Assembly (NCBI GenBank): GCA_023431245.1
Contig: JAEYXO010000051.1
Location: forward strand, 1-21,247
Reading direction: 5' to 3'
DNA: 21,247 bases
From: Pseudomonadota bacterium
Lineage (GTDB): Bacteria; Pseudomonadota; Gammaproteobacteria; Burkholderiales; SG8-41
The notes under the pieces were generated by a model, which saw only the letters and a program-made list of their open reading frames with translations, did not search any database and was not told the origin of the DNA. Of the stretch, positions 13,462 through 20,962 are shown piece after piece; the stretch's first letter is position 1, and every line of letters starts with the position of its first letter. Both the position numbers and the translations under genes were made by a program.

Positions 13462-14388
13462 GCTGTTTGGGCCCGAAACCGCTGCGACAGACCGTGCCAG
13501 CAGGCGCCGGGCAAGCAGGGTTCCTGCGGCAAGCTCGCCGACACCGAAAAACCCCCCTCCTGCGCCGTAAAGCCGATACAGCCCGGAAGGCTCCGGCTGC
13601 CCGAGATCGGCCTGTTGTCCCATCAGCAGGCGGCGCTCCAGATCTGCGGCCAGGTCGAGTCGTGGCAACCCGGCGGCAAAAGTATCCACCGGCAGCATTT
13701 TTTCCAGCCTCTGCGGCAGGGACATCGCCTCCAGTTCCGGCATCGAAACGGCCTGGTCCAGACTCAGATTGCCGGCCCGCTCCCGCGTCAAGGCGGTCAG
13801 ATGCGCACCACAGCCCAGCACTTTGCCCATGTCTTCAGCCAGCACCCGGATATAGGTGCCTTTACTGCACGACACCCGAATTTTCAAAATTTTATATTTA
13901 AAATCAATTACTTGAATTGAATTTATGACTATGGGGCGAGTTTCCCGTTCCACCGTTACACCCTCGCGGGCATAGGCATAAAGCGGCCTGCCACCGACCT
14001 TGATCGCCGCATGCATGGGGGGCTGCTGCTGCTGCTTCCCCAGGAATCCCTGCACTGCCCCGTCGATCTGCACCCGGGTCACGGTCAGTGCTGACTCCCC
14101 CGTGATTTCGCCCTCTGCATCACCGGTGGTCGTGGTAACTCCTAGTCGCAGGGTTGCCAGATAACATTTGTCTGCATCAAGCAGGAACTGCGAGAACTTG
14201 GTCGCCTCGCCAAAACCGATCGGGAGCAGTCCGTCGGCCATCGGATCCAGCGTTCCGGTATGTCCGGCCTTTCGCGCGTTGAACAGCCACTTGGCACGGG
14301 CCACCGCCTGCTGGGACGTCAGCCCCCTTGGCTTGTCGAGCAACAACACGCCGTCAACCGCCTGGCGGGCGGCAGCAGCCGGCATCAT
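13435..14388 (-). CDS. truB: tRNA pseudouridine(55) synthase
   Basis: TruB makes pseudouridine 55 in the T-loop of most tRNAs. The 317-residue protein has the family start VDGVLLLDKPRGLTSQQAV, the catalytic HTGTLDPMADGLLPIG with Asp48, and the conserved SCSKGTYIRVLAEDMGKVLGCGAHLTALTRERAG. A C-terminal stretch of normal length follows. The ATG at 14388 overlaps the rbfA stop (ATGA), with a second ATG directly after it. Codons for INSIQVIDFKYKILK (13881-13926 on the plus coordinate) are almost all A/T, in sharp contrast to the rest of the gene, yet the frame and family alignment are intact. Confidence 0.97.
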   Translation of the reverse strand: MMPAAAARQAVDGVLLLDKPRGLTSQQAVARAKWLFNARKAGHTGTLDPMADGLLPIGFGEATKFSQFLLDADKCYLATLRLGVTTTTGDAEGEITGESALTVTRVQIDGAVQGFLGKQQQQPPMHAAIKVGGRPLYAYAREGVTVERETRPIVINSIQVIDFKYKILKIRVSCSKGTYIRVLAEDMGKVLGCGAHLTALTRERAGNLSLDQAVSMPELEAMSLPQRLEKMLPVDTFAAGLPRLDLAADLERRLLMGQQADLGQPEPSGLYRLYGAGGGFFGVGELAAGTLLARRLLARSVAAVSGPNSLSNPVVTE

Positions 14389-14756
14389 TGCCGCTTTTTG
14401 ACCGGAGGCTCGCTGACGGCCTCGTCTATCAGCCGCGAAAGCCGCATGCCGCGCTCGATCGAAACGTCGTAGTGAAAGTGGAGCTGCGGGACCGTGCGCA
14501 GCTTGATGCGTTGCGCCAGGATGCTGCGCACGAAACCCGCGGCATGTCCGAGCGCACGCTCCGCCGCCTCCTGCTGTGCGGGTTCGCCGAGAACCGTGAA
14601 GAACACCTTGGCGTGCGCATTGTCCTGCGACACTTCGACATCGGTCACGGTAACCAGCGAGACGCGGGGATCCTTGATCTCCAGCCTGATGATGTCCGAC
14701 AACTCACGCTGGATCTGATCGGCAATCCGCCGTCCGCGGGAAAAATCTTTAGGCAT
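14385..14756 (-). CDS. rbfA: 30S ribosome-binding factor A
   Basis: RbfA is a KH-like factor that helps the final maturation of the 16S 5' end and is needed in the cold. The 123-residue protein begins MPKDFSRGRRIADQIQRELSDIIRLEIKDPRV and contains the expected ERALGHAAGFVRSILAQRIKLRTVPQLHFHYDVSIERG. I chose the ATG at 14756 over 14774 because MPKxFSR is the betaproteobacterial family start. It lies 60 bases after infB, the gap holding a GC-rich hairpin, and overlaps truB by 4 bases. Confidence 0.96.
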   Translation of the reverse strand: MPKDFSRGRRIADQIQRELSDIIRLEIKDPRVSLVTVTDVEVSQDNAHAKVFFTVLGEPAQQEAAERALGHAAGFVRSILAQRIKLRTVPQLHFHYDVSIERGMRLSRLIDEAVSEPPVKKRQ

Positions 14757-14787
14757 GAAACCCCCGATCTGCAAACAGCCGCTTGCC

Positions 14788-14805
14788 GCCGCCCCGGCCG
14801 GCGGC
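14788..14805 (-). other. GC hairpin between infB and rbfA
   Basis: GCCGCC and GGCGGC form a 6-bp all-GC stem with a six-base loop in the 60-base gap. No T-run follows. It may modulate transcript stability or ribosome access to rbfA; equally it may be a by-product of GC-rich composition. Confidence 0.35.
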
Positions 14806-14816
14806 GCGGAACCGCC

Positions 14817-17369
14817 TTACAGCGTCCTCGCGACTTCGACGACCTCGAAGACTTCCAACTGGTCGCCTTCCTTGATGTCGTTGAAGTTCTTCAGGGACAG
14901 GCCGCACTCGAAGCCCGCCTTGACTTCGCGCACGTCATCCTTGAAGCGCTTGAGGGAATCGAGCTCACCCTCGTGTATCACAACGTTGTCGCGGAGCACG
15001 CGGACTTTCGAACCCCGGCGGATGAGGCCTTCAAGCACGTAACACCCGGCGACAGCGCCGACCTTGGAAATGCGGAACACCTGCCGTATCTCGACCAGGC
15101 CGACGGCATTTTCCTTGCGCTCCGGCGACAGCATCCCGGTCAGGGCGGCCTTGATTTCATCCACCGCATCGTAAATCACGTTGTAGTAGCGGATGTCGAC
15201 GCCGTTGCCTTCGGCCAGCTTGCGCGCCATGCCATCGGCACGGGTATTGAAACCGATGATCACCGCCTTCGAGGCCAGCGCCAGATTGACGTCGGATTCC
15301 GTGATGCCGCCCACGGCGGCATGCACGATGTTGACCTTCACCTCATCGGTCGAAAGCTTGCCCAGCGCATGGGTGAGACCTTCAAAAGAGCCCTGCACAT
15401 CCGCCTTGATGATCAGCGACAGCGTCTTGACCTCGCCTTCTCCCATCTGGTCGAACATGTTCTCGAGTTTTGCCGCCTGCTGCTTCGCCAGCTTCACGTC
15501 ACGGTATTTGCCCTGGCGGAACAGCGCAATTTCACGCGCCTTGCGCTCGTCGCCCAGCACCATGACTTCGGCGCCCGCAGCCGGAACATCGGAAAGACCC
15601 AGCACTTCCACCGGAATCGAAGGCCCGGCGGACTCGATGGTCTTGCCGGCCTCGTCCAGCAGCGCGCGCACGCGGCCGAACACCGCTCCGGCGAGCACCA
15701 CATCCCCGCGCTTCAGGGTTCCCGACTGCACCAGCACGGTGGCCACCGGACCGCGCCCCTTGTCGAGCCTCGATTCGACGACGATGCCCTTTGCCGGCGC
15801 GTCACGCGGGGTCTTGAGTTCCAGCACTTCCGCCTGGAGCAGTATGCGTTCCAGCAGGCTGTCGATGCCCTGCCCGGTTTTTGCGGAGACTTCGACAAAC
15901 ATGGTGTCGCCGCCCCACTCCTCCGGCACCACTTCACGGGCGGCAAGATCCTGCTTGACGCGCTCCGCATTGGCCTCGGGTTTGTCGATCTTGTTTAGTG
16001 CGACGACGATCGGCACATTGCCGGCCTTTGCATGGTGAATGGCTTCGGCCGTCTGCGGCATCACGCCATCGTCAGCCGCGACCACCAGGATCACCAGATC
16101 GGTCACCTTCGCGCCGCGGGCCCGCATCGCCGTAAAGGCCTCGTGGCCGGGCGTGTCGAGGAAGGTGATCATGCCGCGCGGCGTCTCCACATGGTAGGCG
16201 CCGATATGCTGGGTGATGCCGCCCGCTTCGCCGCTGGCAACGCGGGTGCGCCGGATATAGTCGAGCAGCGATGTCTTGCCGTGGTCCACGTGCCCCATCA
16301 CCGTGACAACCGGCGCACGCGGTTCGGCTTTCACTTCGGGCTGTGCCGCCGATTCGGCCAGGAAGGCATCCGGCTCGTCAAGCTTGGCGCGCTTGGCCGT
16401 ATGCCCCATTTCCTCCACCAGGATGATCGCCGTGTCCTGGTCGAGCACCTGGTTGATGGTCGCCATGGTGCCCAGCTTCATCAGCGTCTTGATGACCTCA
16501 GCCGCCTTCACCGACATCTTGTGCGCCAGATCGGCGACGGTAATCGTTTCAGGCACCAGCACTTCGCGCACCACCGGCTCTGTCGGCGCCATGAAGCCGT
16601 GTTGCTGGTCGCCCTCGTGTTTGTGCGTGGTGCGATGCACCTTGCGTTCACGCCAGCCCAGCCCGCCGGATGCATCGCCGCGTGTCTTGATGCTGCGTTT
16701 GCGCGCCGCCGGATCCTGCCATACCACCTGCTTGACCGGTTTTTTGGGCGCCTTCTTGGCTTTGCTCGCGGCATCACCGGCCGGCACCGCCGGCTTGTGT
16801 ATGGTTCCTTCGACAGCAGGTTCTGCAGCCGAAGGAGCGGCCTCTTCGGCCACCGGCTGCGCAGCCTTTGCCACGGCGGCTTCGGCCGCCGCCTCCGCTG
16901 CAACCTGCGCCTTTTTGCGCTTCTCCTGCTTTTTGGCGACGTCTTCAGCCTGCCTCGCCGCCAGTTCCGCCTGCTGCCTGGCCTCCGCCTCGCGGGCTGC
17001 CATTTCCGCCGCGTCGATTACCGGTTTCGCCGCCTGCGGCTCCTCGGTCTTTTCCGGTTCGACGGCATCGCGCTTGATCAACACGCGTTTTTTGCGCACC
17101 TCCACCTGGATGGTGCGCGCCTTGCCGGTTGTTGCATCCGCCTTCTTGATTTCGGTGGTCTGCCGGCGGGTCAGCGTGATCTTCTGCTTGCCTTCTTTGG
17201 CGCCATGCGCTTCCCGCAGATGATCGAGCAGCTGGGTTTTGTCCTTTTCCGTCAGAACGGCATCGCCGGTCAGCGCCTTGGTGACGCCGGCCGCACGCAA
17301 CTGCTCCAGCAGCAACTCCGGCTGGACGCCCAGTTCCTGGGCAAATTCTTTGACTTTTATCTGTGCCAT
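14817..17369 (-). CDS. infB: Translation initiation factor IF-2
   Basis: IF-2 is the GTPase that brings initiator tRNA to the 30S subunit and drives subunit joining. The 850-residue protein has an N-terminal IF2N module (MAQIKVKEFAQELGVQPELLLEQLRAAGV). A long charged Ala/Glu/Lys-rich linker (about 105-215) and a second IF2N-like module (about 268-320) follow. The G domain has GHVDHGKT (359-366), GITQHIGAY, DTPGHE (405-410) and NKID (459-462), and the fMet-tRNA-binding C-terminal domains come after it. The ATG at 17369 lies 19 bases after the nusA stop with little sign of a ribosome-binding site. Internal starts giving shorter isoforms, known in E. coli, are not evident. Confidence 0.98.
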   Translation of the reverse strand: MAQIKVKEFAQELGVQPELLLEQLRAAGVTKALTGDAVLTEKDKTQLLDHLREAHGAKEGKQKITLTRRQTTEIKKADATTGKARTIQVEVRKKRVLIKRDAVEPEKTEEPQAAKPVIDAAEMAAREAEARQQAELAARQAEDVAKKQEKRKKAQVAAEAAAEAAVAKAAQPVAEEAAPSAAEPAVEGTIHKPAVPAGDAASKAKKAPKKPVKQVVWQDPAARKRSIKTRGDASGGLGWRERKVHRTTHKHEGDQQHGFMAPTEPVVREVLVPETITVADLAHKMSVKAAEVIKTLMKLGTMATINQVLDQDTAIILVEEMGHTAKRAKLDEPDAFLAESAAQPEVKAEPRAPVVTVMGHVDHGKTSLLDYIRRTRVASGEAGGITQHIGAYHVETPRGMITFLDTPGHEAFTAMRARGAKVTDLVILVVAADDGVMPQTAEAIHHAKAGNVPIVVALNKIDKPEANAERVKQDLAAREVVPEEWGGDTMFVEVSAKTGQGIDSLLERILLQAEVLELKTPRDAPAKGIVVESRLDKGRGPVATVLVQSGTLKRGDVVLAGAVFGRVRALLDEAGKTIESAGPSIPVEVLGLSDVPAAGAEVMVLGDERKAREIALFRQGKYRDVKLAKQQAAKLENMFDQMGEGEVKTLSLIIKADVQGSFEGLTHALGKLSTDEVKVNIVHAAVGGITESDVNLALASKAVIIGFNTRADGMARKLAEGNGVDIRYYNVIYDAVDEIKAALTGMLSPERKENAVGLVEIRQVFRISKVGAVAGCYVLEGLIRRGSKVRVLRDNVVIHEGELDSLKRFKDDVREVKAGFECGLSLKNFNDIKEGDQLEVFEVVEVARTL

Positions 17370-17388
17370 CGCTGGTTATTTTCGGGTC

Positions 17389-18873
17389 TCAGGCATTGGT
17401 TTCGGCAAACCACGGCGCACGCGCTGCCATGATGAGGGTTTTTGCACGTTCGGCATCCATCTCTGTCAGCTCGACGAGATCATCGGTCGCATAGTCCGCA
17501 AGATCCTCCTGCGTGGCGATGCCCTTGGAGGCCAGCAGGCGCGCGGTGTCGTTATCCATGCCCTCGACCTTCATCAGGTCCTCGATGTCGTGCTCGACCT
17601 TCTCCTCGCTGGCGATCGCCTGCGTCAGCAGCGCGTTGCGCGCACGGCTGCGCAGCTCATTGACCGTGGCCTCGTCGAAGGCCTCGATTTCCAGCATTTC
17701 ACTGAGCGGCACGTAAGCCACTTCCTCCAGCGTCGAAAAACCCTCCTGCACAAGGATGTCGGCCACCTCCTCGTCGACGTCGAGCTTTTCCATGAACTCG
17801 GCACGGGTGCGCGAAGTTTCCTCCTCGCTTTTCTTCTGCGCATCAACTTCGGTCATCAGGTTGAGCTCCCAGCCGGTCAGCTCCCCCGCCAGGCGCACGT
17901 TCTGCCCGTTGCGCCCGATGGCCTGGGCCAGGTTTTCCTCGTCGACGACGATGTCCATGCTGTGCTTCTCCTCATCGACGACGATGCTGCTGACTTCCGC
18001 CGGCGCCAGCGCATTGATGACGAACTGCGCCGGATCAGGATTCCACAGCACGATGTCGACGCGCTCCTGGGCAAGCTCCGCGGTGACAGCCTGCACCCGG
18101 GAACCCCGCATGCCGACACAGGTGCCGATCGGGTCGATCCGGGCGTCCTTGGAGTGCACCGCGATCTTCGCCCGGGAACCCGGGTCACGGGCGGCGCCCT
18201 TGATCTCGAGCAGGCCCTCCTCGATTTCCGGCACCTCGAGTTCGAAGAGCCTGGCAATGAATTCAGGCGCCGTCCGCGACAGGATCAGGTGCGGACCCCG
18301 TGCCTGGCGGTCAACCTTCCAGACATAGGCGCGGACACGATCGCCGAGACGCAAATTCTCCTTGGGGATCATCTGGTCGCGCGGCAGCATGGCCTCCAGC
18401 CTTCCCGACTCGACAATGGCGTTGCCGCGCTCCATGCGCTTGATCACACCGGTGACGAGGTGCTCCTTGCGCGCAAGGAAATCATTGAGGATCTGCTCGC
18501 GCTCGGCATCGCGGATCTTCTGCACGATGACCTGCTTGGCGGTCTGCGCCCCGATGCGGCCGACCTCCATGCCCTCGAGCGGCTCTTCGATGAAATCGCC
18601 GATCTCGTACTCCGGGTCCTCTTCCTGCGCCTCGTGCAATTTGTACTGGCGCGACGGAAACTCGATGTCCTCGTTCTTCACCACCTCCCAGCGGCGGAAA
18701 AAGGAAAACTCGCCGGTTGTGCGGTCCACAGAAGCGCGGACATCCACATCTTCGGTGAATTTTTTCTTGGCAGCGGAAGCCAGGGCGAGCTCGAGCGCGC
18801 CGAACACGATTTCCTTGTCGACGTTCTTTTCGCGCGCCAACGCATCCACCAGCAACAGAATTTCACGATTCAT
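17389..18873 (-). CDS. nusA: Transcription termination/antitermination factor NusA
   Basis: NusA binds RNA polymerase and nascent RNA and affects pausing, intrinsic and Rho-dependent termination and antitermination. The 494-residue protein has the polymerase-binding N-terminal domain (MNREILLLVDALAREKNVDKEIVFGALELAL), an S1 domain (about 135-200), and two KH domains with GMRGSRV (254-260) and IGRNGQN (319-325). Two acidic C-terminal repeats follow, as in proteobacterial NusA. The ATG at 18873 has GGGAG six bases upstream, and the long upstream frame overlaps rimP. It lies 13 bases after rimP in the same transcript, whose leader contains a terminator that NusA itself may act on. Confidence 0.98.
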   Translation of the reverse strand: MNREILLLVDALAREKNVDKEIVFGALELALASAAKKKFTEDVDVRASVDRTTGEFSFFRRWEVVKNEDIEFPSRQYKLHEAQEEDPEYEIGDFIEEPLEGMEVGRIGAQTAKQVIVQKIRDAEREQILNDFLARKEHLVTGVIKRMERGNAIVESGRLEAMLPRDQMIPKENLRLGDRVRAYVWKVDRQARGPHLILSRTAPEFIARLFELEVPEIEEGLLEIKGAARDPGSRAKIAVHSKDARIDPIGTCVGMRGSRVQAVTAELAQERVDIVLWNPDPAQFVINALAPAEVSSIVVDEEKHSMDIVVDEENLAQAIGRNGQNVRLAGELTGWELNLMTEVDAQKKSEEETSRTRAEFMEKLDVDEEVADILVQEGFSTLEEVAYVPLSEMLEIEAFDEATVNELRSRARNALLTQAIASEEKVEHDIEDLMKVEGMDNDTARLLASKGIATQEDLADYATDDLVELTEMDAERAKTLIMAARAPWFAETNA

Positions 18874-18886
18874 ATCCGTCTCCCGC

Positions 18887-19315
18887 TCACAGCGCCGGCA
18901 CCAGCCGCGCCTTGTCCACATTGCCGAGGTCCAGCGACAGCATCCGCCCGTCGACTTCCAGACCCACTTTGCCTGCTCCTGCATCGCACAGCACACCGAC
19001 AAAATTGCGCTGACCTTCAAGCGGAACCCGCAGCTTCAGCCGCGCCGTCTGCCCGGCAAATCGCGCAAAGTCCCGCGCCGTGCGCAGCGGCCTGTCCAGC
19101 CCCGGAGAAGAAACCTCCAGGCGGTCATAAGCCACGTTCTCCACCGCGAACAGCCGGGTGAGATGGTTGCTCACCAGCGCGCAATCATCGACATTGATGC
19201 CGCCCGGTTTGTCGATGAAGACACGCAGCAGAGCCCCCCTCGCGGAGCGTTCAAGCTCCACCAGTTCATAACCCAGCCCGGCCAGCGTTTTTTCGAGCAA
19301 ACCCTGCAAATCCAT
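18887..19315 (-). CDS. rimP: Ribosome maturation factor RimP
   Basis: RimP assists 30S subunit assembly. The 142-residue protein begins MDLQGLLEKTLAGLGYELVELE and has the family stretches LRVFIDKPGGINVDDCALVSNHLTRLF and YDRLEVSSPGLDRPLRTARDFARFAG. An Sm-like C-terminal domain follows. The ATG at 19315 fits the family; the frame is open upstream to 19423, but that part lies in the leader, beyond the predicted promoter and terminator. It is first in the nusA-infB cluster. No strong ribosome-binding site is visible. Confidence 0.96.
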   Translation of the reverse strand: MDLQGLLEKTLAGLGYELVELERSARGALLRVFIDKPGGINVDDCALVSNHLTRLFAVENVAYDRLEVSSPGLDRPLRTARDFARFAGQTARLKLRVPLEGQRNFVGVLCDAGAGKVGLEVDGRMLSLDLGNVDKARLVPAL

Positions 19316-19335
19316 GCGAATCCAGCGCCACAAAC

Positions 19336-19357
19336 AAAAAATGGGCGATCCGCCCAT
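19336..19357 (-). terminator. Intrinsic terminator in the rimP-nusA leader (putative attenuator)
   Basis: On the minus strand ATGGGCG-GAT-CGCCCAT is a perfect 7-bp stem followed by a T-rich stretch TTTTTGTTTG. It sits about 30 bases after the predicted start of transcription and about 20 bases before the rimP ATG, so every full-length operon transcript must read through it. An upstream ATTGGGC (19369-19375) can compete for the same 3' arm through TGGGC. Confidence 0.8.
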
Positions 19358-19394
19358 CCGTGTGTGCTGCCCAATCTGTTTCACAGAACTTTGA

Positions 19395-19423
19395 AGTATA
19401 ACAAAATTTTGCTCTCCGTCCAA
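19395..19423 (-). promoter_or_regulatory. Promoter of the rimP-nusA-infB operon (extended -10)
   Basis: On the minus strand TTGGAC (19418-19423), a 17-base spacer and TATACT (19395-19400) preceded by TGT form an extended -10 promoter. Transcription would begin near 19388, leaving a 70-base leader. The -35 is weak. Confidence 0.6.
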
Positions 19424-19426
19424 TAA

Positions 19427-19446
19427 AAGGCCGTTCTGGAGGCCTT
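19427..19446 (-). terminator. Short hairpin with T-run upstream of the rimP promoter
   Basis: AAGGCC-TCCAGAAC-GGCCTT followed by TTATT on the minus strand resembles a weak intrinsic terminator. It lies between the AT-rich stretch 19450-19500 and the rimP -35. No gene on this strand is seen upstream of it within the intergenic region. Confidence 0.4.
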
Positions 19447-19547
19447 CGACGAGAAAAAGAAAAATTCATTAAAAATCAATTAATTATGATAACTATCGGC
19501 AACACCCTCCCGAGGCACCCCATGACCCCCTTGCTGCCGTCAGACAA

Positions 19548-19563
19548 CTGTATATAATCACAG
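19548..19563. promoter_or_regulatory. LexA-binding site (SOS box) over the lexA promoter
   Basis: CTGTATATAATCACAG matches the proteobacterial CTG-N10-CAG LexA operator exactly. It contains a consensus TATAAT (19553-19558) that can serve as the -10, with a weak TTGCTG (19531-19536) 16 bases upstream. The operator ends two bases before the lexA ATG, so LexA bound here would block its own promoter and that of the downstream imuA-imuB genes. Confidence 0.9.
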
Positions 19564-19565
19564 TC

Positions 19566-20192
19566 ATGAATGACGAGAATTTCAGCGAATCCCAGAAATC
19601 CCTGACACCCCGCCAGGTCGAGATCCTGCGTCTGATCGAGACACACGTCGAGGAATCCGGTTTTCCGCCAACCCGCGCCGAAATCTGCGCTGCCATGGGC
19701 TTCAGTTCCCCCAATGCCGCGGAAACCCATCTTCGCGCCCTGGAGCGAAAAGGCGTCATCGAAATGACTTCGGGTGCCTCGCGGGGCATCAGGCTGAAAC
19801 AAGCCTCCACCTTGCCGGTTGTCGGGCGGGTGGCCGCAGGCAGTCCGATGCTGGCCGAACAGAACGTCGAACAACGCTGCCGCGTCGATCCCGCCCTGTT
19901 TGAACCCGCTGCAGACTACCTGCTCCGCGTACGCGGAATGAGCATGCGTGATGCGGGCATTCTCGAAGGTGATTTGCTGGCGGTGCATCGCACCCAGAAT
20001 TTCCGGTCAGGACAGATTGTCGTGGCGCGACTGCACGATGAGGTCACGGTAAAACGCATCCAGCGCAACCGCAACATCGTGGAACTGCTTCCGGAAAATC
20101 CCGATTTCCAGCCCATCACCGTTGATCTGAAACGGGAGTCCCTGGAAATCGAGGGCATTGCAGTTGGCGTGATCCGCAACGGCAAATGGTGA
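19566..20192 (+). CDS. lexA: LexA repressor
   Basis: LexA represses the SOS regulon and is inactivated by RecA-stimulated self-cleavage. The 208-residue protein has the winged-helix domain (LTPRQVEILRLIETHVEESGFPPTRAEICAAMGFSSPNAAETHLRALERKGVIE). The cleavage site is Ala91-Gly92 in VGRVAAGSP, with the Ser126 (GMSMRDAGI) and Lys163 (EVTVKRI) catalytic dyad. All of these are offset by seven from E. coli because the N-terminus is longer. No Shine-Dalgarno precedes the ATG, and the predicted transcription start lies within a base or two of it, so the message may be leaderless. It is followed 7 bases later by imuA. Confidence 0.98.
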   Translation: MNDENFSESQKSLTPRQVEILRLIETHVEESGFPPTRAEICAAMGFSSPNAAETHLRALERKGVIEMTSGASRGIRLKQASTLPVVGRVAAGSPMLAEQNVEQRCRVDPALFEPAADYLLRVRGMSMRDAGILEGDLLAVHRTQNFRSGQIVVARLHDEVTVKRIQRNRNIVELLPENPDFQPITVDLKRESLEIEGIAVGVIRNGKW

Positions 20193-20199
20193 ACGCGCT

Positions 20200-20901
20200 G
20201 TGCCCGCTGCCAAGCCGTCGCTGGAGCAGATCCTGCGCCGCCACGACACCTGGCGCGGCCGGGGTTGCGCCGCAGCCAGACACGACAATCCCTCCACCGG
20301 TCATCCGGAACTCGATGCCGTGCTGCCCGGCAATGGCTGGCCCGCAGGCGCACTGACCGAAATCTGCTTTGACCGTCCGGGCATCGGCGAACTTCAGCTG
20401 CTGATGCCTGCGGCAGCCCGCAGCACACGCGATGGACGCTGGCTGTCCCTGATCACACCGCCCTGCACACCCTACCCTCCGGCCCTGGCCGCCTTCGGCA
20501 TCGACCTGCGGCAGGTGCTGCTGCTTCATACGGCCTCCCCCGGAGAGCAAGTTTGGGCCTGCGAACAGCTGCTGAAATCCGGCCTGTGCGGCGCCGCGCT
20601 GATGTGGCTGGAATCGGCCAGTGAACACTGCCTGCGCCGCCTGCAGCAGGCTGCCGAATGCAGCACGGCGGTCACCGTGCTGTACCGCCCCCGTCAGGCA
20701 CAGCCCTGTGCCGTCTCGGCACTGCGCCTGCATGTCCGAAAGCAGGACAACCGGACTGCAATTCACGTGCTGAAACGGCGTGGCGGCGCTGTCCCGCATC
20801 CCGTATTGCTCGACCTGCATGCACCGCTGACCGGCAGGACATCCGCAAGAGAACATGCGGCAGTTGCGGCATCACGGGCGCCGCTGCAGCCTGCGCACTG
20901 A
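20200..20901 (+). CDS. imuA: ImuA, translesion DNA synthesis-associated protein
   Basis: ImuA is a RecA/SulA-like accessory protein of the ImuA-ImuB-DnaE2 mutasome that copies damaged DNA. The 233-residue protein has the family start SLEQILRRHDTWRG, then TGHPELDAVLPGNGWPAGALTEIC and a Walker-A-like PGIGELQLLMPA. ALAAFGIDLRQVLLL and WACEQLLKSGLCGAALMWLESA follow. The Walker-type loop lacks the canonical GKT, so ATP binding is doubtful. The GTG start at 20200 has GGTGA seven bases upstream, overlapping the lexA stop. It is co-transcribed with lexA under the single LexA box and is followed after 61 bases by imuB. Confidence 0.93.
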   Translation: MPAAKPSLEQILRRHDTWRGRGCAAARHDNPSTGHPELDAVLPGNGWPAGALTEICFDRPGIGELQLLMPAAARSTRDGRWLSLITPPCTPYPPALAAFGIDLRQVLLLHTASPGEQVWACEQLLKSGLCGAALMWLESASEHCLRRLQQAAECSTAVTVLYRPRQAQPCAVSALRLHVRKQDNRTAIHVLKRRGGAVPHPVLLDLHAPLTGRTSAREHAAVAASRAPLQPAH

Positions 20902-20962
20902 ACAGACAGTCACGCAGCACAGCTTTTCCGCAACCCCGCCAGGCACGCTCCAACACCGCACC

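Noticed and set aside
14328..15998. 556-residue plus-strand reading frame.
   Set aside because: It is antisense to rbfA and infB with shadow-frame composition; no start signal or domain.
17239..19161. 640-residue plus-strand reading frame, the second longest in the region.
   Set aside because: It is antisense to nusA and the ends of infB and rimP, rich in Leu, Arg, His and Asp runs, and shows no domain.
19376..19386. CTGTTTCACAG near the rimP transcription start as a second LexA box.
   Set aside because: The half-sites are separated by only 5 bases instead of 10.
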